This document shows, piece by piece, positions 1-8,926 of a stretch of DNA of 64,000 nt. The stretch is from assembly GCF_900103365.1 (NCBI RefSeq), contig NZ_LT629703.1, forward strand, positions 124,001 to 188,000, read 5' to 3'. The position numbers and the translations under genes are program-made. The stretch comes from Afipia sp. GAS231. GTDB taxonomy: Bacteria; Pseudomonadota; Alphaproteobacteria; Rhizobiales; Xanthobacteraceae. Under the pieces are notes generated by a model, which saw nothing but the letters and a program-made list of their open reading frames with translations, did no database searches and was not told where the DNA came from. The first letter of the stretch is position 1, and the number at the start of each line of letters is the position of its first letter.

Positions 1-633
1 GCCGCGCCGGCAGCGGCGCCGGTCGCGGTTGCTTCCGCGCCGGGATCGGACGTCGAGGTTGAGTTCTGGCGTTCGATCAAGGACTCCAACAAGCCGGAGG
101 AGCTGAACGCCTATCTCTCGAGTTATCCCAACGGCCAGTTCAAGCCGCTGGCGCTGTCCCGCCTCGCCGCGCTCGAGAACGGGCCGAGCACCACCACCCG
201 CAACCTGACCACGGGCGTCGATCCCGCGACCTTCAACGAGGCCTCCAACCAGACCACCGAGGACCAGATCGGCCTCGACAAGGGCCAGCGCCGCGACGTG
301 CAGCGCCGCCTCACCGGGCTCGGCTTCGACACCAAGGTGACCGGCAAGTTCGACGAGCAGACCCGCGCCGTGATCACGCGCTGGCAGGCCGCCCGCGGCT
401 ATCCTTCCTCGGGCTTCCTCAACAAGCTGCAGCACAAGGCCTTGCTGACGGAAATCGTGGCAACCACGCAGTCGGCCGCGAGCTCCAGCGATGAGGACAG
501 CGCACCTCGCCGGCGCCGTGGGGGTGGCGGAGGTGGTGGCGGCGGCGGCGGCGGCGGCGGTCACTATCGCGGCGGTGGCGGCCCCAACCCGGGCGCTTTC
601 GTCGGCGGCATGATCGGCGGCATGCTGCGCTAA
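1..633 (+). CDS. Peptidoglycan-binding domain protein, C-terminal part (5' truncated by window)
   Basis: The reading frame is open from the first base, so the start lies outside the window; 210 residues are visible. After an Ala/Pro-rich linker comes a short motif (WRSIKDS...YLSSYPNG) of the kind that follows caspase-like domains in rhizobial proteins. Next is a PG_binding_1-like three-helix module (about residues 94-140, QRRDVQRRLTGLGF) expected to bind peptidoglycan. The C-terminus is very Gly-rich (a poly-Gly run after RRRR) and ends GGMIGGMLR. I infer an envelope protein, possibly a caspase-family/peptidoglycan-binding fusion; the N-terminal domain cannot be seen. A strong terminator follows. 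Confidence 0.75.
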   Translation, partial: AAPAAAPVAVASAPGSDVEVEFWRSIKDSNKPEELNAYLSSYPNGQFKPLALSRLAALENGPSTTTRNLTTGVDPATFNEASNQTTEDQIGLDKGQRRDVQRRLTGLGFDTKVTGKFDEQTRAVITRWQAARGYPSSGFLNKLQHKALLTEIVATTQSAASSSDEDSAPRRRRGGGGGGGGGGGGGGHYRGGGGPNPGAFVGGMIGGMLR

Positions 634-660
634 ACGCCGACCGAAACGGAAAACCAGAAG

Positions 661-686
661 CCCGGGATCATCTCCCGGGTTTTTTT
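661..686 (+). terminator. Rho-independent terminator
   Basis: A perfect 7-bp stem CCCGGGA/TCCCGGG with a 5-nt loop is followed by seven T residues, 28 nt after the stop of the upstream gene. Confidence 0.9.
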
Positions 687-732
687 CGTGACGAGCATGA
701 TGCCTACGCAAACCTGCGGTGGTGCGGACCCA

Positions 733-1800
733 TCAGAGGTATATCTTTTCGGCGTCCACCGAGGATTCAACACCGAGTTTGGTAAAGTTCTCCCCAAGCC
801 AGCCGCCCGCGCATTTCCGGCCCTGATCACGAAGAGAAATCAGAAAGTCCCAGTCGGCGTTGTATTTGCTGGTCGGCGTGAGTGCGCCCATGAACGCATC
901 GTCCGAAATGCTGTGGACCAGTACATGCTTCAGCCCGTCATCGACGACACGCTTTTGCCTAATGAGCCCGGTCACAAAGCTGACCGCGCGCATCTCCCGC
1001 ATCAGCGATGAATTGAAGCTGATCTCGTTGATGCGGTTCAAGATGTCGTCCGCGGAACGAGGCACCTCGTTGCGGAACAGCGGATTGATATGGACAATGA
1101 CAATGTCGGCACTCGCGCAGTTGTAGATCAACGGGAAGATCGCGGGGTTCCCCATGTATCCGCCGTCCCAATAGGCTTCGCCGTCGATCTCCACGGCATG
1201 AAACATCGTGGGAAGGCACGCCGACGCCATCACGGCGTCGACTGAAATTTCCTTTCCGGAAAAAATCTTCACCTTGCCGGTGCGAACGTTGGTCGCCGAC
1301 AGGAAGAGTTTTATCGGACTCTCCGGCCGCTGCAGCACCTCGAAATCGATCGATTGCTCGACCACCTCGCGCAAAGGGTTGTAGTTCGCCGGGTTGAACT
1401 GATAGGGCGACAGCATGCGCGTCACGAAGCCGATCAGGGGGAAAATCGGCGACCAGGACAGCTTGTGATCCTCCAGCATTCGGTCGATGACGCTTGGCTG
1501 CAGCGGTCCGAGCTTCGCCGCCTCGCTGACACGTTTCCAATAATCGGCGAGCGCCTTGCGCGCGCCCTCGCGGCCGCCAATTGCGAACCCGTAGGCAAAC
1601 GCCGCGGCATTCATCGCTCCGGCGCTGGTCGCGCTCACCCCCTCGAAGGCCAGCTCTTTTTCGTCCAACAGCCGATCGAGCACGCCCCAGGTAAAGGCGC
1701 CATGCGCTCCCCCTCCCTGAAGGGCAAGGTTGATCGTTCTGGTCTGGTTGGAAGACGGCTCAGGCCCGGCCGTCGCGGCCCGCTCTGAACTCGAATCCAT
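733..1800 (-). CDS. Patatin-like phospholipase family protein
   Basis: A 355-residue predicted lipid acyl hydrolase. The oxyanion-hole motif GGGAHG is at about residues 29-34, the nucleophile elbow ATSAG has Ser59, and the catalytic Asp is in DGG (about residue 212), together forming the patatin Ser-Asp dyad. The first Gly of the usual GXSXG is Ala, a variation known in the family. There is no signal peptide, so it is probably cytoplasmic or membrane-peripheral. I chose ATG 1800; an in-frame TTG lies two codons upstream. It stands alone. Substrate is unknown; rhizobial relatives have been linked to polyhydroxybutyrate or phospholipid turnover, but nothing here decides this. Confidence 0.88.
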   Translation of the reverse strand: MDSSSERAATAGPEPSSNQTRTINLALQGGGAHGAFTWGVLDRLLDEKELAFEGVSATSAGAMNAAAFAYGFAIGGREGARKALADYWKRVSEAAKLGPLQPSVIDRMLEDHKLSWSPIFPLIGFVTRMLSPYQFNPANYNPLREVVEQSIDFEVLQRPESPIKLFLSATNVRTGKVKIFSGKEISVDAVMASACLPTMFHAVEIDGEAYWDGGYMGNPAIFPLIYNCASADIVIVHINPLFRNEVPRSADDILNRINEISFNSSLMREMRAVSFVTGLIRQKRVVDDGLKHVLVHSISDDAFMGALTPTSKYNADWDFLISLRDQGRKCAGGWLGENFTKLGVESSVDAEKIYL

Positions 1801-1995
1801 GGGCAAAATCCCAAAAACTGTTCCAGGGCATTATACTCGCAAGGAGGCGATATGACGATATCGGTTGGTTGTACCAATCGGGCACTCCGATCCGGCAAAT
1901 GGCCCTTCGCGTTAATTCACGGCACCACGGCAACCGGCGCCGTTAGTGCAAAACGGCCTTTGGCATGTGCGCCGCCGGGCGACATACGGGTCAGT

Positions 1996-2235
1996 CTATT
2001 TGCCGGCCGCCTTGCGCAGCGCGTCGTTGATGCGGTCCTGCCAACCCGGGCCGTCACCTTGAAAGTATTCCAGCACGTCCTGATCGATGCGCAGCGAGAC
2101 CAGCTCCTTCACGCCGGGAAGCGCGGTGGGTTTCGGCGGCGCTTCGACCACCTTGGTCGTGGTGCGCTTGAACGCCGCCTCGGCTTCGCTCCGCGCGTCG
2201 TTCAGGGTTCTCGGTCGTCTCGGCTGGTCGGCCAT
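1996..2235 (-). CDS. BrnA-family (DUF4415) antitoxin, orphan
   Basis: A 79-residue protein whose C-terminal half (VSLRIDQDVLEYFQ, then GPGWQDRINDALR) is the ribbon-helix-helix type signature of BrnA antitoxins, which repress their own operon and neutralise the RNase toxin BrnT. No BrnT-like ORF is present on either side: the gene follows cysK by 15 nt on the same strand and is followed by about 190 nt without a gene. It is therefore an orphan antitoxin or a repurposed DNA-binding regulator. The start ATG 2235 has AAGGA a suitable distance upstream. Confidence 0.82.
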   Translation of the reverse strand: MADQPRRPRTLNDARSEAEAAFKRTTTKVVEAPPKPTALPGVKELVSLRIDQDVLEYFQGDGPGWQDRINDALRKAAGK

Positions 2236-2250
2236 ATCCAAATTCCTTGC

Positions 2251-3228
2251 CTAGATTCCTTCAAACAGTACGGTCGACAAATAGCGCTCCGAGAATGACG
2301 GCACGATGGCGAGGATGGTCTTGCCGGCGTTCTCCGGACGCTTGCCGATGTCGAGCGCGGCCGCGATCGCAGCGCCTGAGGAAATGCCGCCCGGGATGCC
2401 CTCGTTGCGCGCCAGTGCGCGCGCGGTCTCGAGCGCGGTAGCGCTGTTGATCTTGACGATCTCGTCGATCACGGAGCGATCCAGAATATCGGGAATGAAG
2501 CCGGCACCGATGCCCTGGATCTTGTGCGGCGTATGCTGGCCGCCGGACAGCACCGGGCTTTCCTCCGGCTCGACCGCGACCACCCGCAAGGACGGCTTGC
2601 GCGGCTTGAGCACCTGGCCGACGCCGGTGATGGTGCCGCCGGTACCGACACCGGCGACGAAGAAATCGATGTTGCCGCCGGTATCGTTCCAGATTTCTTC
2701 CGCGGTGGTGCGGCGGTGCACTTCGGGATTGGCGAGGTTCTTGAACTGTTGCGGCATCACGGCGTTCGGCGTCGTCCGTACCAGCTCCTCCGCGGTCGCG
2801 ATCGAGCCCTTCATGCCTTGCGCCGCCGGCGTCAGCACGATCTCTGCGCCGAGAAAGGCCAGCATCTTGCGCCGCTCGATCGACATCGATTCCGGCATCA
2901 CCAACTTCAGCCGGTAGCCGCGCGAGGCGGCGACGAACGCGAGCGCAATGCCGGTGTTGCCGGAGGTCGGTTCGATCAGCACGGTGTCGGCGTTGATCAC
3001 GCCGGCCTTTTCCATTGCGATCACCATCGCAGCACCGATGCGGTCTTTCACGCTGGCTGCCGGATTGAAATATTCGAGCTTCGCCAGGATCGTTGCATTG
3101 ACGCCGTGCGCTTGCGGCAGCTTTCGTAAACGCACAATGGGCGTATCGCCAATGGCATCGACGATGGAGTCGAAAACCCGGCCCCGGCCGGGACGGTGCA
3201 CTGCACCAGTGGCTGAGGATGCATCCAT
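2251..3228 (-). CDS. cysK: Cysteine synthase A (O-acetylserine sulfhydrylase)
   Basis: A PLP enzyme making L-cysteine from O-acetylserine and sulfide. The PLP lysine is in NPAASVKDR (K61), the substrate-loop motif TSGNTG follows, and the phosphate-binding GTGGTITG is in the middle; 325 residues is normal for CysK. ATG 3228 is preceded by GGAG at 7 nt; an in-frame GTG one codon upstream is less well placed. It is probably cotranscribed with the BrnA-like gene downstream. Confidence 0.95.
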   Translation of the reverse strand: MDASSATGAVHRPGRGRVFDSIVDAIGDTPIVRLRKLPQAHGVNATILAKLEYFNPAASVKDRIGAAMVIAMEKAGVINADTVLIEPTSGNTGIALAFVAASRGYRLKLVMPESMSIERRKMLAFLGAEIVLTPAAQGMKGSIATAEELVRTTPNAVMPQQFKNLANPEVHRRTTAEEIWNDTGGNIDFFVAGVGTGGTITGVGQVLKPRKPSLRVVAVEPEESPVLSGGQHTPHKIQGIGAGFIPDILDRSVIDEIVKINSATALETARALARNEGIPGGISSGAAIAAALDIGKRPENAGKTILAIVPSFSERYLSTVLFEGI

Positions 3229-3458
3229 CACGAGACTCCCTGTGGCGGCTATATGCCCAAAATTGGCTGATGTTCCCTACTTAGGAGGCGCGTGGGGCGG
3301 TGCGCAAGCGCGAAACGGCGCCATCAGGAGTTCGCTGCGTTGCAAAACAAGGCGTGAGCAAAATATCGTCAAACAAACGCATTTCTGTTGCGACATCGTC
3401 AAGGAAGTCGCAGTATACTTTGGTGGTAAGCTGAGGTTCAGATCGCAAGGAGGTCACG

Positions 3459-3674
3459 ATGGCAGCAGTTGCTGAAGTCCTGTCGACCGTCGCGTCTAGG
3501 CCCGATCCGCGTGGGTGTGATCTGCCGACCTGCCCCGTGTGCGCCGACTCGATGGTGGCCGCGGAAGCTTCCGCCTACCTGCATGACAACGTCATCAGCT
3601 ATCTCTGGACCTGCGACACCTGCGGTTACGGTTTCGTGACCAAGCATTCGGTCAAGAGGTTCGCCTGTAACTGA
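3459..3674 (+). CDS. Small zinc-ribbon-like protein
   Basis: A 71-residue protein with CPVC (residues 26-29) and CDTCGYGF pairs about 26 residues apart, a likely Zn(Cys)4 ribbon. There is a very strong ribosome-binding site (AAGGAGG, 3448-3454), so it is probably well expressed. It is convergent with tgt, whose stop lies 3 nt away. I recognise it as a conserved rhizobial hypothetical protein without a function. Confidence 0.8.
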   Translation: MAAVAEVLSTVASRPDPRGCDLPTCPVCADSMVAAEASAYLHDNVISYLWTCDTCGYGFVTKHSVKRFACN

Positions 3675-3677
3675 GAC

Positions 3678-4811
3678 TTACCTCGCAGCAATATCACCGC
3701 GCGCCCAACCGGCGCGCGTTTGTTTTTTGAAGTCCTCAAATCCGCCGGCGGCGATCGCATCGCGCATGCCCTGCATCAAATGCTGGTAGTAGGCGACGTT
3801 GATGTCCGACAGCAGCATCGCGCCCAGCGTCTCGCCTGATCTCACCAGATGATGCAGATAGGCCCGCGAATAATCGCGCGCGGACGGCCATGCGCTCTCC
3901 TCATCCAGCGGCCGCGGGTCGTCGGCATGGCGCGCGTTGCGCAGATTGATCTGACCGAACCGGGTGAACGCCATGCCGTGACGGCCGTTCCGTGTCGGCA
4001 TCACGCAATCGAACATGTCGATGCCGCGCGCCACCGCCTCCAGCAGATCTTCCGGCGTGCCAACGCCCATCAGATAGCGCGGGCGGTCCGCCGGCAACTC
4101 CGGCGCGGTCTCCTCGATCATGTCAAGCATCACCGCCTGGGGCTCGCCGACCGCAAGCCCGCCGATCGCGTAACCGTGGAAACCGATCTCGACCAGGCCG
4201 CGGGCGCTGGCATGGCGCAGTTGGGGGATGTCACCGCCCTGCACGATGCCGAACAGCATGTAGCCCTCGGGCGCGCTTTCGAAGGCGCGCTTGCTGCGCA
4301 CGGCCCAGCGCAGCGACAACTGCATCGCGCGTTCGATGTCGGCGCGCTCGGCCGGCAGCCGCACGCATTCGTCCATCTGCATCGCGATATCCGAACCCAA
4401 CAACCGCTGCACCTCGATCGAGCGCTCCGGCGACAGCTCGACCTTGGCGCCGTCGATATGCGAGCGGAACGTCACCGCCTGTTCGGTGACCTTGCGCAGT
4501 TCCGACAGCGACATCACCTGAAAACCGCCGGAGTCGGTCAGCATGGGCCCGTTCCAGCCGGTGAATTTCTGCAAGCCGCCGAGGGCTGCAATCCGCTCGG
4601 CGCCGGGCCGCAGCATCAGATGATAGGTATTGCCGAGCACGATATCGGCGCCGGCATCGCGCACCTCGCGCCAATGCAGGCCTTTCATCGCGCCGGCGGT
4701 GCCGACCGGCATGAAGGCCGGCGTTCGGATCACACCATGCGGCGTGGTCAGCCGGCCGGTGCGGGCGGCGCCGTTGGTCGCGAGCAATTCGAAATGGTTG
4801 GGAACGGTCAT
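3678..4811 (-). CDS. tgt: tRNA-guanine transglycosylase (queuosine pathway), zinc site missing
   Basis: Exchanges G34 of tRNA-Asp/Asn/His/Tyr for preQ1. All catalytic features are present: [11 protein letters not shown], the general base in TDSGGFQ (D93), the substrate loop GGLAVGE and the nucleophile in [14 protein letters not shown] (D268). The length, 377 residues, is normal. The structural zinc site is absent: the usual C-x-C-x-x-C is E-S-A-W-P-S-A (306-311), and the fourth ligand His, 26 residues after the last Cys, is Ile337. QueA, the next enzyme of the pathway, is encoded 1.4 kb away on the same strand, with asd in between on the other strand. Confidence 0.95.
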   Translation of the reverse strand: MTVPNHFELLATNGAARTGRLTTPHGVIRTPAFMPVGTAGAMKGLHWREVRDAGADIVLGNTYHLMLRPGAERIAALGGLQKFTGWNGPMLTDSGGFQVMSLSELRKVTEQAVTFRSHIDGAKVELSPERSIEVQRLLGSDIAMQMDECVRLPAERADIERAMQLSLRWAVRSKRAFESAPEGYMLFGIVQGGDIPQLRHASARGLVEIGFHGYAIGGLAVGEPQAVMLDMIEETAPELPADRPRYLMGVGTPEDLLEAVARGIDMFDCVMPTRNGRHGMAFTRFGQINLRNARHADDPRPLDEESAWPSARDYSRAYLHHLVRSGETLGAMLLSDINVAYYQHLMQGMRDAIAAGGFEDFKKQTRAGWARGDIAAR

Positions 4812-4881
4812 GTGGGAGCTTATGGCGTGACATGGCTGCTCTGTTCAACCTCGTTCGGGCTGAATTTCAGCCCAAAACACG

Positions 4882-4910
4882 TTGACGGCGGCGCTGACCT
4901 GCCGCATAAG
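4882..4910 (+). promoter_or_regulatory. Sigma70-type promoter for a leaderless leader peptide
   Basis: TTGACG (4882-4887), a 17-nt spacer and CATAAG (4905-4910). The expected transcription start, 6-9 nt downstream, falls on or next to the ATG at 4919. The spacing is canonical but the -10 hexamer is imperfect. Confidence 0.5.
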
Positions 4911-4918
4911 TCCGCGCC

Positions 4919-4990
4919 ATGACGACTTCGACCAAAAGCACCCTGAAAACCAAAGCGCCCTCTGGGGCCTTCGGAGGCGTGCGCGCGTAG
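4919..4990 (+). CDS. Putative Thr/Lys-rich leader peptide upstream of asd
   Basis: A 23-residue ORF beginning MTTSTKSTLKTK: five Thr and three Lys in the first twelve residues. It has no Shine-Dalgarno sequence, but the predicted start of transcription coincides with its ATG, as in leaderless rhizobial leader peptides. Its 3' half can fold (GCGCCCTC with GAGGCGTGC), and a rho-independent terminator follows 30 nt after the stop. asd, which feeds the threonine, lysine and methionine pathways, starts about 140 nt after the stop. This fits ribosome-mediated attenuation, but it is inference from one sequence. Confidence 0.45.
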   Translation: MTTSTKSTLKTKAPSGAFGGVRA

Positions 4991-5019
4991 TCGAACGATC
5001 GCATCAACTGAACCGAAGC

Positions 5020-5050
5020 GCCCCGCCTGAAAAGGACCGGGGCTTTTTTA
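5020..5050 (+). terminator. Rho-independent terminator / possible attenuator before asd
   Basis: Stem GCCCCG/CGGGGC, with an inner CCT-GAAA-AGG hairpin, is followed by TTTTTTAT. The 5' arm can alternatively pair with GGGGC or AGGCG in the upstream leader ORF, giving a possible antiterminator. Confidence 0.75.
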
Positions 5051-5058
5051 TTGCCTGC

Positions 5059-5105
5059 AGCATGATCCGGAAAAGTGGGAACCGGTTTTCCGAGAAGATC
5101 ATGCT
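5059..5105. repeat. Dispersed palindromic repeat (AGCATGATC...GATCATGCT)
   Basis: Imperfect palindrome with arms AGCATGATCCGGAAAA and the complementary TTTTCCGAGAAGATCATGCT around GTGGGAACCGG. From memory this element occurs in many copies in Bradyrhizobium intergenic regions. It lies between the terminator and asd. Confidence 0.7.
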
Positions 5106-5132
5106 CAAATAAAGACTCAAATGGAGACCGAA

Positions 5133-6158
5133 GTGACCCACGATCCCGTAGTTGCCATTGCCGGCGTGACCGGCGCCGTCGGCGCTGAATTCATCGCCAC
5201 CATGGATCGGCGCGGCTTTCGCGTCGGCAAGCTCAAGGCGCTGGCGAGCGCGCGTTCGGCCGGCAAGACCGTCGACTTCCGCGGGCAAAAGATCGTGATC
5301 GAGGAGCTCACCGAGAACTCCTTCGAGGGCGTCGACATTGCGCTGTTCTCGGCCGGCGGCGGCACTTCGAGGAAGTTCTCGCCTGCGGCGGTGAAGGCCG
5401 GCGCCGTCGTGATCGACAATTCCTCGGCCTTTCGGATGGACCCGAACGTGCCGCTGGTCATCCCCGAGATCAACGGCAACCGCATCAGGGAGCACAAGGG
5501 CATCATCGCCGTTCCAAACTGCTCGGCGATCACGGCGCTGGTGCCGCTATGGCCGATCCACAGCAAGAACCGGATCAAGCGCCTGATCATCTCGACCTAT
5601 CAGGCCGCCAGCGGCGCAGGTGCGGCGGCGATGCGCGAGCTGGAGGATTCGACCCGGGCAAGCCTCAACGGGCAGGTCTTCACGCCGAAGGTGATGCCGC
5701 ACCCCTACGCCTTCAACCTGTTCAGCCACAACACCGCCATCGATCCCGAGACCGGCTACAACGACGAGGAGAGCAAGGTCATCAAGGAGACCCGGAAGAT
5801 TTTCGAGGACGAGCGGATCGCCGTCGGCGTCACCTGCGTTCGCGTGCCGGTGCTGCGCGCGCACTCCGAGGCCATCACCTTCGAATGCGAGCGGCCGATC
5901 ACCGAGGACGAAGTCCGTGCGATCCTGGCCCGCGCCCCCGGCGTCAAGATCGTCGACGACCGTGCCGGCAACTACTTCCCGATGCCGGTCGATGCCTCGG
6001 GCCAGGACGACGTCCTCGTCGGACGCATTCGCAAGGATCTCAGCGATCCCTCCGGCCATTCAATCTCGATGTTCGTCTCGGCGGACCAGTTGTTGAAGGG
6101 CGCAGCGCTCAACGCCATCCAGATCGCGGAACTGCTGCCGCAACGCGCGATGGCGTGA
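5133..6158 (+). CDS. asd: Aspartate-semialdehyde dehydrogenase
   Basis: Reduces aspartyl phosphate to aspartate semialdehyde, the branch point to lysine/diaminopimelate, threonine and methionine. The Rossmann motif GVTGAVG is near the N-terminus, the catalytic Cys is in VPNCSA (C130), and the C-terminal half carries VRVPVLRAHSEA. 341 residues. I chose GTG 5133 because GGAG (5123-5126) is spaced 6 nt from it; an in-frame ATG at 5121 has no ribosome-binding site. It is preceded by a leader ORF and terminator and ends at a palindromic repeat shared with convergent queA. Confidence 0.93.
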   Translation: MTHDPVVAIAGVTGAVGAEFIATMDRRGFRVGKLKALASARSAGKTVDFRGQKIVIEELTENSFEGVDIALFSAGGGTSRKFSPAAVKAGAVVIDNSSAFRMDPNVPLVIPEINGNRIREHKGIIAVPNCSAITALVPLWPIHSKNRIKRLIISTYQAASGAGAAAMRELEDSTRASLNGQVFTPKVMPHPYAFNLFSHNTAIDPETGYNDEESKVIKETRKIFEDERIAVGVTCVRVPVLRAHSEAITFECERPITEDEVRAILARAPGVKIVDDRAGNYFPMPVDASGQDDVLVGRIRKDLSDPSGHSISMFVSADQLLKGAALNAIQIAELLPQRAMA

Positions 6159-6164
6159 TGATTT

Positions 6165-6246
6165 GTAGGGTGGGTTAGGCGAAGCCGTAACCCACCAATA
6201 CACATGCAAAAAAGATGGTGGGTTACGCTACGCTAACCCACCCTAC
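6165..6246. repeat. Dispersed inverted repeat between asd and queA
   Basis: Outer arms GTAGGGTGGGTTAG and CTAACCCACCCTAC, with an inner GTAACCCACC/GGTGGGTTAC pair. The queA stop codon lies inside the right arm. Related sequence occurs at 30558-30626. It may act as a bidirectional transcription end. Confidence 0.75.
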
Positions 6247-7319
6247 GATTCTGCCCGAAACAGCAGGCAGGCATCGCCGTACGAATAGAACCGATACCCA
6301 CCCGCGATCGCATGCGCATAGGCCGCCTTCATGGTCTCAAGCCCGGAGAACGCCGACACCAGCATGAACAGCGTCGAGCGCGGCAAATGGAAGTTGGTGA
6401 GCAGAATATCCACCGCGCGAAAGCGATAGCCGGGCGTGATGAAGATCGAGGTTTCGGCGCTGAACGGCTGAATGGTGCCGTCCTCGGCAGCGGCGCTCTC
6501 CAATAGCCGCAGCGAGGTGGTGCCGACCGCGACGATGCGGCCGCCCCTGGCGCGCGCGGCATTTAACGCAGCGGCAGTTTCCGCGCTGATCGAGCCCCAT
6601 TCGGCGTGCATCTTGTGCCCGGCGGTGTCGTCGACCTTGACCGGGAGAAACGTTCCTGCCCCGACATGCAAAGTCAGCCGGTGCAGTTCGACGCCGCGCG
6701 CGCGTAACGCCGCCTCCAGCGCCGGCGTAAAATGCAGCCCGGCCGTGGGCGCCGCGACCGCGCCTTCCCTAGCCGCGAACATGGTCTGGTAGTCGGCGGC
6801 GTCCTGCTCGTCGGGCGTGCGCTTGGAGGCGATGTAGGGCGGCAGCGGCGGCGTACCGAGGTCCTCGATGGCCTGGTCCAGCGTCGGCCCGTGGAACGAG
6901 AACGAGAACGTGATCTCGCCCTCTTCGCCTTTGGCTTCCACCGTCGCGTCGAGATGGCCGAGCAGGCAGACCTTGCCTTCATTGCCGAAGCGGACGACAT
7001 CGCCCGGCGCGAGTTTCTTGGCCGGCTTCACCAGCGCCTGCCAGCGCGAGCCGTCGAGCCGCTTGATCAGCGTCGCCTCGATCTTCGGCTCGGTGTCGCG
7101 GCCGATGCGTCGGCCTTTCAACTGTGCGGAGATTACCTTGGTGTCGTTGACGACCAACTGGTCGCCGGGCTCCAGCCATTGCGGCAGCTCGCCGACAGTG
7201 CGGTCGCGCAGTACGCCGTCCGGCTGCACCACCAGCATGCGCGCGGAATCACGCGGGCTCGCGGGCCGCAGCGCGATGTTGGCGGCGGGAAGTTCGAAGT
7301 CGAAGAGATCGGTGCGCAT
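6243..7319 (-). CDS. queA: S-adenosylmethionine:tRNA ribosyltransferase-isomerase
   Basis: Converts preQ1 in tRNA to epoxyqueuosine using the ribosyl group of SAM. Typical features are FDFELP near the N-terminus, [19 protein letters not shown] and the C-terminal [14 protein letters not shown]. The start ATG 7319 (MRTDLF) gives 358 residues, the usual length; the frame stays open upstream but without homology. The gene lies just downstream of a LysR gene on the same strand (10-nt gap) and near tgt, its pathway partner. The last codons and stop are in a palindromic repeat. Confidence 0.95.
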   Translation of the reverse strand: MRTDLFDFELPAANIALRPASPRDSARMLVVQPDGVLRDRTVGELPQWLEPGDQLVVNDTKVISAQLKGRRIGRDTEPKIEATLIKRLDGSRWQALVKPAKKLAPGDVVRFGNEGKVCLLGHLDATVEAKGEEGEITFSFSFHGPTLDQAIEDLGTPPLPPYIASKRTPDEQDAADYQTMFAAREGAVAAPTAGLHFTPALEAALRARGVELHRLTLHVGAGTFLPVKVDDTAGHKMHAEWGSISAETAAALNAARARGGRIVAVGTTSLRLLESAAAEDGTIQPFSAETSIFITPGYRFRAVDILLTNFHLPRSTLFMLVSAFSGLETMKAAYAHAIAGGYRFYSYGDACLLFRAES

Positions 7320-7329
7320 GCGTGTCCAA

Positions 7330-8259
7330 TTATCGCGGCTTCTCGCCAGCGAACTTGCGTTTGATGATCGGCAGCAGCCGGTCGCGCAGCCAAGCGATTT
7401 CGGGATCGCCGCTGCGGCCCTTGTTCCAGAGCATGACATGCGGCAACGCCGCAATCGGAAAAGGCACTCTTCGGCTGTCCAGGTCGTAGGCATAGCCTAG
7501 ACCTGTCCTGGTGATCGACGGCAGCGTCGCCAGCAGGTCGGAAGTTTCCAGAATAGGCGCAATCGCGGAGAAGTGCGGCACCCATCCGGCGATCTTGCGC
7601 TCCAGTCCCGCCGCGGTCGCAGCCGCCTGGACCGGGCTGGTCAGGACGTCGCTGACACGAACCGCCAGATGCGGCCACCGCATCCAGGCCTCGACGCCCC
7701 ACCGCGAAAAGGCCGGATGGCCCTTGCGGGCGAAGCAGCGCCATTCCAGCGTGCCGACGGCCTCGCCGCTAATACCCTCGGGCAATTTCGATTGCGCCGG
7801 CGTAATCGCAAGATCGATCTGCCCCTCCGCCAGATCCAGCAGCGACGGATCGCGCGGCGCAACCCATTCGACCGCCACGCCGGGGGCTTCCGATCGCAGG
7901 CGGGCCAGCAGATCGGCGAACATGGTCTGCATGAAATCCGACGCCGCCACACGGAACACGCGGCGCGAGCTGGCGGGATCGAAAATCTGCCGAGGCGAAA
8001 GCACCCGCTGCATGCCGCGCAGCAGCGGCCGCGCCTGTTCCAGCAGATCGAGCGCGAACGTCGTCGGCTGCATCCGCACCCCCGCCTTGATCAGCAAGGG
8101 ATCGTTGAGTTGCTGGCGCAGTCTCGCCAGCGAATGGCTGACGGCGGATTGCGTCCGCCCGAGCCGCTCCGCCGCGCGGGTGACATTGCGCTCCATCATC
8201 AGGACTTCGAACACCACCAGCAAATTAAGGTCGAACCGGCGTAAATCGATTTCGTTCAT
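7330..8259 (-). CDS. LysR-family transcriptional regulator
   Basis: N-terminal winged helix-turn-helix (residues about 5-65: [31 protein letters not shown]) and a C-terminal substrate-binding domain; 309 residues from ATG 8259. A TTG four codons upstream is possible. It is divergent from a secreted SnoaL-like gene, with an AT-rich dyad in the 78-nt gap, the usual LysR arrangement, so that gene is the likeliest target. The ligand is unknown. Confidence 0.9.
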   Translation of the reverse strand: MNEIDLRRFDLNLLVVFEVLMMERNVTRAAERLGRTQSAVSHSLARLRQQLNDPLLIKAGVRMQPTTFALDLLEQARPLLRGMQRVLSPRQIFDPASSRRVFRVAASDFMQTMFADLLARLRSEAPGVAVEWVAPRDPSLLDLAEGQIDLAITPAQSKLPEGISGEAVGTLEWRCFARKGHPAFSRWGVEAWMRWPHLAVRVSDVLTSPVQAAATAAGLERKIAGWVPHFSAIAPILETSDLLATLPSITRTGLGYAYDLDSRRVPFPIAALPHVMLWNKGRSGDPEIAWLRDRLLPIIKRKFAGEKPR

Positions 8260-8337
8260 GAGGGGCCACAATTACTCATTTGATCGATAATCAGTCCGGC
8301 TTCATACCACCGGCACCAAATCGATCAAGGAGCCTTC

Positions 8338-8820
8338 ATGAAGTCAGTTCCCGTCATCTGTGCCGCAGCGATTTGTCTCGCGATCCTACCTGCCCGGGCC
8401 GAAGTCGACACGGACGCCGCCAAGGCCGCGGTGGCGCCGTTCTACAAGGCGTTGAATGCCGAGAACGCCGGCGACAGCGCGGATTTCATCCGCCAGGCCA
8501 CGGCACCCGACTGGGTCTCCTGCCGCGGCAACAATGAGTGCAACAGCCGTGACCAGATCATCGCAGGTGTCGGCCAGCGCCTGAAGTCCGTTCCCGACCT
8601 GAAATGGGAAATCAAGGAGATCGCCGTCGCCGGCAACCAGGTCACCGTCCGCGGCGAAGCCACGGGCACCCCGGCCGGCGAGTTCTTCGGCGCGCCCTAT
8701 AGCGGCAAGTCCTTCAAGCTGATGTCGATCGACGTGCATACGCTTGAAGGCGGCAAGATGGTGCGCAGCTATCACGTTGAGGACTGGATCGGAGCGGTGC
8801 GGCAGCTTACGGCGAAGTAG
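8338..8820 (+). CDS. Secreted SnoaL-like / NTF2-fold protein
   Basis: 160 residues with a signal peptide (MKSVPVICAAAICLAILPARA) followed by an NTF2-like alpha+beta barrel of the SnoaL/ester-cyclase type (AAVAPFYKALNAENAG ... HVEDWIGAVRQL). It is probably periplasmic. No catalytic residue can be assigned. It is divergent from the LysR gene and probably controlled by it. Confidence 0.75.
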   Translation: MKSVPVICAAAICLAILPARAEVDTDAAKAAVAPFYKALNAENAGDSADFIRQATAPDWVSCRGNNECNSRDQIIAGVGQRLKSVPDLKWEIKEIAVAGNQVTVRGEATGTPAGEFFGAPYSGKSFKLMSIDVHTLEGGKMVRSYHVEDWIGAVRQLTAK

Positions 8821-8835
8821 GCGCTCACCGCGATC

Positions 8836-8917
8836 GTCATTCTGGGGGCGATGCGAAGCATCGACCCCAGAATCTTGAGATCCCGGGTCTGGTGCTAACG
8901 CACCATCCCGGAATGAC
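8836..8917. repeat. Dispersed REP-like inverted repeat
   Basis: Arms GTCATTCTGGGG... and ...CCCGGAATGAC enclose a smaller hairpin GATGCGAAGCATC. It lies between convergent genes. This is a common intergenic repeat type in Bradyrhizobium, from memory. Confidence 0.65.
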
Positions 8918-8926
8918 GGAGCAAAC

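Noticed and set aside
8285..8298. FNR/FixK-like box TTGATCGATAATCA
   Set aside because: The second half-site is shifted by one base from the TTGAT-N4-ATCAA consensus; more likely part of a LysR-type dyad between the divergent genes.
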